A stretch of DNA of 64,000 bases from contig NC_047071.1 of the NCBI RefSeq assembly GCF_902459465.1, forward strand, positions 15,086,385 to 15,150,384, in the 5' to 3' direction. Under the pieces are notes generated by a model. The model was given only the letters and a program-made list of their open reading frames with translations. It was not told the DNA's origin and searched no databases. Source of the stretch: Asterias rubens. Lineage: Eukaryota; Echinodermata; Asteroidea; Forcipulatida; Asteriidae. Shown in pieces: positions 1-10,100 of this stretch; positions within the stretch are counted from its first letter, which is position 1; each line of letters opens with the position of its first letter. Position numbers and translations under genes: made by a program.

Positions 1-262
1 AAGCTTGGAATAAGGTGCATTGTGGTCTTGCTGGTATCCAAATTTGATCCATATCTATCCCACAATGCATCTCAGTCAACAGTCTGCGCTTGCGCATTGG
101 TATTTGCGATAAGGTCTATGGAGCAATATCAGATATAGGCCTATATAGACCTTTTCGCAAATACCCTTGCGCAAGCGCAGACTGTTGAATGAGGTGCATT
201 GTAGGATAGATATGGATCAAATTTGGATACCAGCTAGACCACAATGCACCTAACTACAAGCT
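1..262. repeat. Foldback (MITE-like) element
   Basis: The left arm (1-119) is repeated in inverted orientation at about 144-262, both running from AAGCTT through a shared GTGCATTGTGG segment to ATAGACC at the centre. One further diverged arm lies at 13,902-14,056. No coding capacity is seen, so a non-autonomous DNA element is the likeliest reading. Confidence 0.8.
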
Positions 263-304
263 TTACGCGCGCGCCCCAGTATTTGCGAAAAGGTCTATAG
301 ACAA

Positions 305-438
305 AACGGAAAAGTTTCCGTATGGCGCCACCACTTTTTCATTCGATATAAAATAATATAGGAACTTATTTACCTGATTGATATATCCCTTTTTGTAAAA
401 ATGAGTGAAAAAGTGGTGGCGCCATACGGAAAGTTATC
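305..438. repeat. Short foldback repeat with GGCGCCACCACTTTTTC arms
   Basis: Inverted arms of about 35 bp (308-343 and 402-437) share CCGTATGGCGCCACCACTTT and enclose an AT-rich loop. A related arm occurs at about 60,465-60,515. It looks like a small non-autonomous element. Confidence 0.75.
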
Positions 439-611
439 CCTCATGTAGCCCCATTTGGGCTAATCCACTTCAAACAATGGGGCTATGGGGCTATGTGTAT
501 AAAAATTATACTCACCATACCATGCACCTCAAGTATGTCCAAGCATGGAATTTAGTCAACGGCAGTGCAGTGGTACCACACCCTTGCGGGGTCGGGTCAG
601 GCGCATGATGA

Positions 612-783
612 TGGTCCTTTTCGAAACCACAGCTTCGGCTTTGGATTCGGCTCAATACTAGCTTGGCCCCGCGGTTGTTTTGACAATTTGCTCGTGCTTT
701 TCGTGTACACGTTTAGGGCTTCAGACGAGAGAACGGAGCCTGAAGCTGAATCCAAAGCCGAAGTCGTGGTTTCGAAAAGGGCC
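612..783. repeat. Foldback repeat with TTTCGAAACCAC arms
   Basis: Arms at 612-651 and 741-783 are inverted copies that share TTTCGAAACCAC and TTCGGCTTTGGATTC. Related arms occur at about 14,195-14,345, 45,540-45,655 and 62,285-62,345, so this is a dispersed family. The small ORFs here are a by-product of the symmetry. Confidence 0.75.
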
Positions 784-1189
784 ATAGCGAGGTTGCGTGA
801 CCCCGCCAAAAGTTCGTTGTGCGCGCCGTCGGCCATGTTGAGTCATGATATAGAATTATTATTCTATTATATATCTATGTGTTGAGTACATAGATATAGA
901 ATTAAACTAACTATTCCATTCTATATCTATATTCTGTATTCTATATCTATGGTTGAGTACTATACTTCGGTTGCTTAAACGCGTCGTCTGCTCGCAAAGG
1001 CGCGAGTCATGGTAACCATGTGGTAACCGAGAAACGGTTGGCTTTTCTCCGACGGACAAATTTGGTGAAGGTTTTCTCTTCAATATTTTATTTGGTATGT
1101 TTAATAGAACATACAATTAACAACATCAAGCACATAACTCCGGATAAAGTCAACGCATATTGAGAAACTTCGTTCTAAAACAACAAAGA

Positions 1190-1572
1190 CAGTGGACAGT
1201 GGACACTGTTGGTATAATATTGTCAAAGATCAGTCTCACCTGGTGTATATACATAAAATAACAAACCTGTGAACATTTTAGCTCAATCGGCCGTCGAAGT
1301 TGCGGGATAATAATGAAAGAAAAAACACCCTTGTCACAGGGAGTTGTGCAGTGCTTTCTGATGCTTGATTTCGAGACCTCAAGTTCAAAATCTGAGGTCT
1401 AAATCAAATTCGTGGAAAATTACTTCTTTCTCGAAAACTACTTCACTTCAGAAGGAGCCGTTTTTCACAATGTTTTATACCATCAACCTCTCCCCATTAC
1501 TCATCACCAAGTAAGGTTTTATGCTACCGGTAATAATTATTTTGAGTAATATACCATGGTGTCCACTGCATG
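1190..1572 (-). mobile_element. MITE, GGCAGTGGACA-type family, inverted copy
   Basis: This shares long stretches with 60,765-61,128 in the opposite orientation, including TTGATTTCGAGACCTCA and the motif around CTCGAAAACTACTTCA. A partial copy lies at 22,625-22,762. No ORF is conserved between copies, so a non-autonomous element is likely. Confidence 0.7.
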
Positions 1573-1807
1573 AATTCAAACCTGCTGACTGGTCTCAAAA
1601 CAGAAAAGTTTAAATTTTAAACTTTTCTCAGCAGTGTCGTACCCATATATTATTAATTACTTACTCTTAGTTATTAGTGCATATACTGTTTAGAGCAATT
1701 TAGGAGCATTTAAGTACCATATTATCAAACTGGGCCCTATAATCAATTAATTGGAGTGGGTGCGGGACGTAAAGGGTCGAGGAAAATCTGCTCATGAAAG
1801 TAAACAA

Positions 1808-2197
1808 TTAAAGGAACACGTTGCCTTGGATCGGGCGAGTTGGTCTATAAACAGCGTTTGTACCCATTTGTTGTAAAATGCATATTATTGGGAAGATGTT
1901 TTAAAAGTAGAATACAATGATCCACACAAATCTGCCTCGAAATTGCGTGGTTTTCCTTTTACTTTGCGAACTAACACGGTCGGCCATTTATGGGAGTCAA
2001 AAATTTGACTCCCATAAATGGCTGACCGCGTTAGTCGACGAGGTAAAAGGAAAACCGTGCAATTTCGAGGCATGTTTGTGTGGATCATCGTATTCTACTT
2101 TTAAAACATCTTTCCAACCATATGCATTTCATAACAAACGGTTACAAATGCTTTTTATAGACCAACTCGACCGATCCAAGGCAACGTGTTCCTTTAA
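1808..2197. mobile_element. 390-bp palindromic MITE ending in TTAA
   Basis: The two halves are inverted copies along almost the full length. The termini read TTAAAGGAACACGTTGCC and its complement, and the centre is TGACTCCCATAAATGG and its complement around a short AT loop. TTAA at both ends is the target preference of piggyBac-type transposases, so a non-autonomous piggyBac-like element is inferred. The ORFs on both strands are consequences of the palindrome. Confidence 0.8.
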
Positions 2198-2511
2198 CTT
2201 GAGGCAACCCTTTTTGCAAAACATTATTTATTTGATAAAGGGACCGTGACATGGCCACCAACTACCATATCGATTAACGACGGTATACCACCAATGCAAA
2301 GAAACAAATAATATTTTGTCCTAAAATCGGAACTGTGGTTTAAACAAAATTGATGACTTGTATTATGCAATGGTATTTGGCTGGCCATCATCGGCACCTG
2401 GCATATTTAGATTCAACTATCTGCAGAGGCGGCGATTCACTTAAAAACAATTATCATTGGCAATGCGCATATGTACGGAAGCCCATTAGCGCCAGTAAAA
2501 AATAAATTTCA

Positions 2512-2700
2512 AATCCGTTATTACGGATTAGCAATCCGTTATTACGGATTAGCAATCCGTTACTACGGATTAGCAATCCGTTATTACGGATTAGCAATCC
2601 GTTATTACGGATTAGTAATCCGTTATTACGGATTCATAATCCGTTATTACGGATTAGCAATCCGTTATTACGGATTCATAATCCGTTATTACGGATTCGC
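2512..2700. repeat. Tandem array of nine 21-bp palindromic units
   Basis: Nine copies of a 21-bp unit occur head to tail. The first 18 bp (AATCCGTTATTACGGATT) form an inverted repeat with 7-bp arms and a TATT centre. The 3-bp spacer varies (AGC, AGT, CAT, CGC) while the hairpin is nearly invariant, with one T-to-C change in the third loop. Because 21 is divisible by three, an ORF with a seven-residue repeat runs through it, but nothing suggests translation. Confidence 0.9.
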
Positions 2701-3594
2701 AACTTGGACAGGGAACTGTCCGCCGACTTTTTAGGAATCTTAGCCCGACGGAGTTAAGTGTAAGGAAGATGCTTCAGAGAAAGTCTTCGTTTATATAACT
2801 GTCATAAGAACAATGATTAGAAGACAGTTGTAGTTCCATTAATTCTGGGTGACCCAATGACTTACTAAGTCCCCAGAGTGAAATAATTAAAAGGATCAAA
2901 ATCAAACTAACATCACTTGGTTGGCAAAATTGACATTGATTATATCTGAGTAGTTTTAATGAATCCATACCCTTCAAATTTCCGAAAACGCTCGTTATTT
3001 GCTTAACAGAAAAACTATGACTCCAAGTCCAATTGTTTTATTATTATTTTTTGTTGAACATTTAACGTTTAACATGTAACGTTGCAGAAATCGGTCCCTA
3101 AAGACAGTACACATTGCCCTGGATTTGGCGAATGTTATGAAGTAAATTTAAATGGTTGGAAAGATGTTTTTAAAGTATAATGTAATGACCGCACACAATG
3201 CCATTTTGTGATTTTCTTTATACTATACGTGAAGTAAAACTGTTCGTCATTTTTTGGTGGTGTCAAAATCTTTGACTCCACAAAATGGCGGACGCCAGTC
3301 GATAGCTCTCGTCAATCAAACCACTGCACTCTAGGCTGAGTAACCAGCACATAGCGGGAAAGCCCACCCTTGTTTCCGCACGTTTCGCCGTGTCATGACG
3401 TGTGTTTAAAACTAATCCGTCATTCTCGATATCGAGACTTAATATTGTTTTAATGATTCCTCAAAAAGTAAAGCATTTCATGGAACAATATTTCAAGAGA
3501 AGTCTTTCACCATTACCTTCTGTAAACCCTGTTGAGTTATTTGTAAATCTGTGAACCTTTTATTTTTTTTTCTGTTCCGAAAGGGTCCAATGGC
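2701..3594. other. Non-coding stretch with a decayed half-MITE
   Basis: No gene is seen. About 3,090-3,320 resembles one half of the TTAA palindrome at 1,808-2,197 (GGTTGGAAAGATGTTTT and a diverged centre), but the symmetry has been lost. Confidence 0.4.
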
Positions 3595-4125
3595 TTTAAG
3601 TCGGCAAGAACGTGGGGTGTGTGCCTGCCTCTAAATTTGCACCGAGACGTCAGTCAAAATAATCTCAGGAAAGACGAAGCTCCAATGAAAAAACAATTAC
3701 CGCAATGGCCTCAGAAATCTACAAAATTACTTAATTTATAGGTTGTGTAATTATTCATTAACTTGACATTAGCGATTGAAGTTAATTGAAAACAATTTGC
3801 AGGTCTGAAAAAAGTACATTTTGAAGTGTAAAACAAAAAGTCATCTTCACGAGTATAAGGCCGAAGTGCTTCAAGCCATCAAAGTGTAGCCCTTTATTGT
3901 TTCGTCAAGGTTAACGGTTAACTCAAGCACTTTTTTGTAACGTTGATTGGTTGGGAACAGTATACTAAGAACATATTGTTTTGTTGCGGGTAATTATCCT
4001 CCCAAAATGTTTGTTAACCACAAACTGAACACTTGAAAATAAACAAAATTTAGTCCAATAATTAAATTTGTATAATTAAGGTCATTCTGTGAAGACTTAG
4101 GCATGAATTGAGATCTTACGAAATG

Positions 4126-4133
4126 TATAAAAG
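4126..4133 (+). promoter_or_regulatory. TATA box of metalloprotease copy A
   Basis: TATAAAAG stands 60 bp before the start codon, which allows a transcription start near 4,155. The same motif at the same distance is kept in copy B (30,336), supporting a real core promoter. Confidence 0.7.
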
Positions 4134-4192
4134 TGACCATATTTCTTTAGGTTCCGCATTTCGACGAAGCAGGCTTCAAACAGACTAAAACG

Positions 4193-7100
4193 ATGAAGGG
4201 AATTGCTTTGTGTATTTTCCTGATTGCAACAGCTTTTGCAAATCCAGGGGTAAGATAGAAAATACTTTGATATCTAAAGCATCTCGGTCGAACTGTTACC
4301 AATTGTATTATGTATCCATTGTTTGTGAATCTTTACACAAACTAAACCGCACTAAACATGGTTTAAAAACCTGTTTTCATAATTTAAAAAAGGAGAACAT
4401 TTTGTGTTTGTTTCAGGTGGATCTCAGTTTATCTACAGACGAACTGCAACGTTACTTTGGTGTGAGCAGTCATGAGAAGGGTATGTAAAACAGACCGTGT
4501 TATTATACACATTGACTGGCAATGAGGTAACTAGTGTACGTCTATGCCCCGAGGGACGTTCAGTGTCCAGAAGAGCGACCTATTTCCCGAGGCCGTCCCG
4601 AGGGAAATAGGCCCCTTTTCTGGTCACTCACAGGCCCGAGGGGAAATATACGTATAGTACACTGTTACCGAATTATGCCAGTCAATATGTGTTTTATAAC
4701 AGAAATCTGGAAAAGAAAGGAGGTTTTGTAGTTGCTGTTCACGGTTCAAGTCAAGAGAGGGCGCTGTAACCGGGCACCATTTTCAAAGACTAGTGCCCGC
4801 TCGGAAAGTTTGTTTTGGTCTGTCTTATGTTTTGCAATTTTAATTCTTCGGATTGTCCTGGAATGTTCTTGTATTTTCAGTTTATTTGGATTGCTGTATA
4901 TTTTTCTGTTGTAAAATGTTATATTTTTATAATTATTTTGTTATGCGCTTGTGTACATTTTATGGAATGGGCTCAATAATAAATTATTATTATTATTATT
5001 ATAATAGTTCCCGCAAACACGCGCGCGCGATCACTAGACTATATTATCAGTTCATCCCACGTGACCGTGTTTCAGCCAACCAGAATACAGAACAAGCAAG
5101 AGGTGTGTTGTAATGCCTTCTATTAATGAATTTGCAGCTCGGGATACAAGCCGTGCTCATCTGACGAAAAGGTTCATTAAAATTTGGTTGGTGTAACGAC
5201 AGGGACGCAACTTATTAAACAACCGAATCGTCATCTATTATATACTAGTGCATTATTAACAGTCAATTCAATTCAATTCAATTCTATTCAATTCAATTCA
5301 ATTCAATTCAATTCAATTCAATTCAATTCAATTCAATTCAATTCAATTCAATTCAATTCAATTCAATTCAATTCAATTCAATTCAATTCAATTCAATTCA
5401 ATTCAATTCAATTCAATTCAATTCAATCAAATTAGATCCCCAAAATGGAAATTCAAATGGTCGCATACCGTCTCAAGTTACTGAAAAGTCTAGGTTAAGT
5501 TATTCTCAGCAGTTTAGCCCTGTAAAAACATTACTATTTTGCCACAGTAAGTTGAGTCGTGGTTATTTTTCGCAGTGCTTGTGATGAGCATGCATTGCCT
5601 ATAACACCAATGAAACCAATGGTACCAAGCGACTACCACACACCAGTGCAATGGCAGCCCAAACAATCGCGTGTGATTTTATATGAAATGTCAACTTGCA
5701 AAGCTTTAATCATCATCCGACACTGAGAAACTCGTATTCATTCTTTTGAAATTGTTTCTCTTTTTTTCCACTGAAACCTTAGCTCCTGAGTACGAGATTG
5801 TGTATCCTGAATTTCTAACCACTGATAGCAAGCGTAATGTCGGTCGTAGTGCAATCGCCACCTCATCGTTGGAGCTCCAAATTGGTGCGTTTGGGCAGAC
5901 ATTGGAATTGGCATTGGAACAAGATGGCAGCTTTATCAGACCAGGTCTCGTGGCTGAATACATAAGTGAGGAAGGGACCATCACTGTACCCGTCCGATCT
6001 GACTGTCTGTACACCGGGAAAGTCAAAGGAGAATCTACGTCACTCGCATCTGTTAGCGCGTGTGAAGGTTTGGTAAGTTACATTTTTTATAATGGATGTG
6101 TCCAGTACCTCTGATTCAGTATCTCGACATTTAAAAACAAGTCTGGCACCCTATTTTCTTTTTTTTACAGTCCAATTTCACATTTTGCGATCTTACACAA
6201 AGGCAACACAACATTTCCTCGTGCACGTTTTCTCACAACATGTATTTAATAACATAGAAGCTTTTAAAGTTAACAATGCTTTCTTTGAAAACCGTTTGTT
6301 CTCAGAATTCTTTCACATTATCAACTAACAAACGATCTTTCAAGTTTGAATTGTTTATAAAGGTCTTAATTACTCTCACATTCACCGCAAGCCACCCGCG
6401 CCGAGCCCGGATCGGGCGTGTGTGTGTGTATTTGTACGGCTTACTCTTCTCTCAAATGCAAAAGAGTGAAAAAGCACCCTTTGAAGAGCCATATCCTTTT
6501 GAGTGATTTTCCACTCTGTGCTGGAGTGAAACCCCTCTAAAAGAGTAAACCCCTCTAAAAGAGTGTAATAACCACCACTCTGTTTAAAGAGCCATTTAAA
6601 GGACAACACGAAATGTAAAGAGTGGTGTTTTTCACTCTTTTACATTTAGAGAGTTGTTCAACGAGTTTAGTCCTCGATTGAGTCGGTGGTTCTAGTTCAA
6701 CAAACTCGTGGGTTGCCCTTGTTGTCCAAAATGGTCGGTACATAACGAACAGTTCGTTCTTCATTTTCTCCTCCTAGTCCTTATAATAATTAACAAAATA
6801 ATTACACAATGTTGTTCAGCAGAAGCCATTAGACCTTTATCGTGGTGCGGCCATCTTGATTTTTCCCCATTCAAATCAATGCTATCAAACCGAGGTTGGA
6901 AGGGGAAAATAGTCTGGTTACTTTTCGCATAAATACTAGGCCATAGTTACTGTTGTTAGATACAGAGAACATGACCATGACATGGTGGCGGCATGATAAA
7001 TGTCTGTAGTCGTAGTGGATGATGTCGCTATTCAGAGGCCATCAATTAGTCATTTTATTAAAGGGTAAGCACCTGAAGTAACTACAAGAGAATTGAGCCG

Positions 7101-10100
7101 AATACCATCATTCCTTTTTTTTTTACCTTCGTTTTTTCAGATTGCGATGATTAATCACGCTGATGGACCCACATACATCGAACCACTTGATGAAGAACAT
7201 GCCATCAAAAGAGACGTAGGGCGTGGTCTTCCACATATCGCTTACAAACGAATGCCGGACACAGGCGCTTCATGCCCTGTCACAGGAGGTAAGAAACAAA
7301 CCAAGACTATAGAGTACAATGGAAAGAAACAAAAGCTTTGTCAAGTAATCTGATTGAGATCTTTCTCACATTAATATTCTAAATAATGCCCGACTCTTCT
7401 AAATGGGGACGCTATACCCAATTTCAGAAATTGGTTAATAATAAGCAGAAAATACTGCTGCACAAATCTCTTTGCTGAGCAAAAATTTGTAACTAAAAAG
7501 GTTACTACCTTTTTTTTCTCTTTGTCATCAGAGCAAGCGAGCAATAATTTATATTTTACGAATAATTTGTTTTCAGCTGATTTTTCCGTCGAAGATGATG
7601 ATGACGACAAGATTGATGATATCAGTACAAAGTCAACTAAATATCTGGAACTTGGTGTCATCGGCGACTCTGAGTTGTATTCACTTCGAGGCGGAAACAC
7701 CGCCAATTGTCTGACGGCACTTTTCAATGCAGTAAGTGATCTATCTCACTTGTTGTGGGGGTGAACGAAGACAAGTTGACTATTCGGGATTTGCACATGT
7801 GCCCACTGTAAAAATGTCACAGAGACTGACCCTCATATCTCGACTCTTCGTCAACAGGGCCCAGTTTCATAGAGCTGCAAAGCACAAAATTTGCTTAGCA
7901 TGAAATTTCTCCCTTGATAAAAACAGGATTACCAAGCGAATTTCCATTTGTTGCATAGTGCTTGTTACTGGTATTCAGCTGTTGTTTGCTGTTTGCTAAG
8001 CGTGACTATCATGTGAAAATTTGGCTGGTAATCCTGTTTGTACCAAAGCAGAAATTTCATGATAAGCAATTTTTGGTGCTAAGCAGCTCTATGAAATAGG
8101 GTCCAGCACAGAGGAAGAGTCATGTAAATGGCTATTGTATAGTGAAGTCGTCCACTCTGTTTAGACAGGGTTTTTTTTCAGTAAAATGTTGTATAATTAC
8201 GGGGTTGCAACTTTCCATGTTTTTTGTGTGTGTTTATTGTGAGTATATTACAATAGTTCAAAAACAAATGGTGTACCGGTTATAACATGTCGTGATTCAA
8301 GTCATTAAAAGGTAACTTCTATTCTACTTTTCGCTTTGATAATCATCATACATTTTGTCGATATCAACAGGCGAAGAACGTGTTGCAACTCAGTTCACTG
8401 GATGCATCTAATACCATGGAACCCAAGCTGGTGACTCTGAAGGTCTTTACGAGTGCTGAGGTAATCCAACAGTTCATCATCACGTAATTCGTAAAAGGCA
8501 AAGGAAAAAAAATTAACAGAAAAAAAACCCTGCTGGTTTATGTTTCAAGCGGAAACCAATGAACTGGTTTCCGATCAATCCTTGCCTTGCACTTTTGTTT
8601 TAATGTGAAGGGAGCTATAGACCGTATTGAATATGACGTCACGCGGCTCAAATATCTGACCTACAAGATGGCGTCTGTGCGTGTGCGTGTGGGTGTGCGT
8701 GCACTGTGCCGTAGAAATCAAACCGGGAATGTTGCGTGCTGCGTGCTTCGATGATGTACGCGTTTGGACGCGCATACGGTTTGCCCTATAAGATGGCGAC
8801 TTTTCATAACATTTCAATACGGTCTATTGGGCATGACAAGATATTAAACATAACTGTTCATGTTTTGTTATTATTCTGAATGTGTAGGCTGGTTTGGTGA
8901 CCTGTCCAGATGCACTCAAATCCTTGCAAACTGCACGAATTTGGCAACATAACAACAACCCGTCATCATCATCACTAGCACATTGGGATAACGCGGCTAT
9001 CATAACTGGGTAAGGCCACCATTATCTCAAAAATTCTATTAACATAGAGCTGCCCGGTCACCCCTTAACTACGCAAATTTTCTTCAATCCTCAATAATAA
9101 CATTCTCAGCAATCCCTGAGGTCCACATGGTTGCATTCCGACGCCCTAAAAACCCGGGTAACATCCAAGTCAGTGCCAAACTTCCCCCAGGTAAAGTCCA
9201 AACAGAACCCTAACCTTTAACAGAAGGGTTGCCATATTAATGTACCCGCTCCAAATGTAGAACGTGTCTCTATATCCATCCCCACTTAATGTATGGGAGT
9301 CACATCACTGGACAACATCAAGGCCGACTCCCAATGTAGCACACCTAATGTAGTCTATGTCATTATCATGTCAGAGATGTGGGCTACAATACGTGGAAGA
9401 GACTAAGACCAAACTCAGTATTCGCTTTGCGAACCATGTCTCTTCCATAAAGACCAAGAAACAGTACCCTGTCTCTATCCACTTCAACAGCCCCAATCAT
9501 AGCGTCAATGATGTTGAACTTCTGGTGATGTGAATTTAACATCTTTCACGCTACATACTTTTTTGTTGAAAGGTTATTTGTTCCCTCTCTTGGCTGAAAT
9601 TGAGGCTCATTAATATTTGTTTATTTTCAGATTCTATCGGAAGCCAGTCATCAAAGTCAATTCAACGTCTGTTCGATTAGTCCCCTTTACCCGTGTGTTT
9701 TCTCCCTTTTGTATTTTGTTTTAAATACTCATTGAAGTTCACCTATAATTTGTCGAATAAATATGATGGATTTTAATGCCTTATGTGATTTCGTTTGTTC
9801 ACTCAGTTCAGCTTTTTAATTGCAATGTGAATACGAAAAAACCTAAATAACGGATGGATATGTATGAATAAAGGAATGAATGAACTAACATGCTTTAGAG
9901 ACAACAGGCATTTAGTCAGACGGGCACTCTGGAAAGGTAACAAACATTCAGGGTTGAAAACATGAATACCTTTTACACAATTTCTAATGTGCCTTGACAG
10001 ATGGGAACTCGAGTCTGGATCAACGCTTGGAATAGCATATGTAGGTTCATGTGGCAGCTACTCTTCGGTATCGGTCACCTCCCTGCGTACTCTGGCTGCT

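Noticed and set aside
8575-8817. 80-codon ORF with a Thr-His repeat (twin at 33,969)
   Set aside because: Lies inside an intronic MITE with a GT/TG-rich stretch and has no support as a gene.
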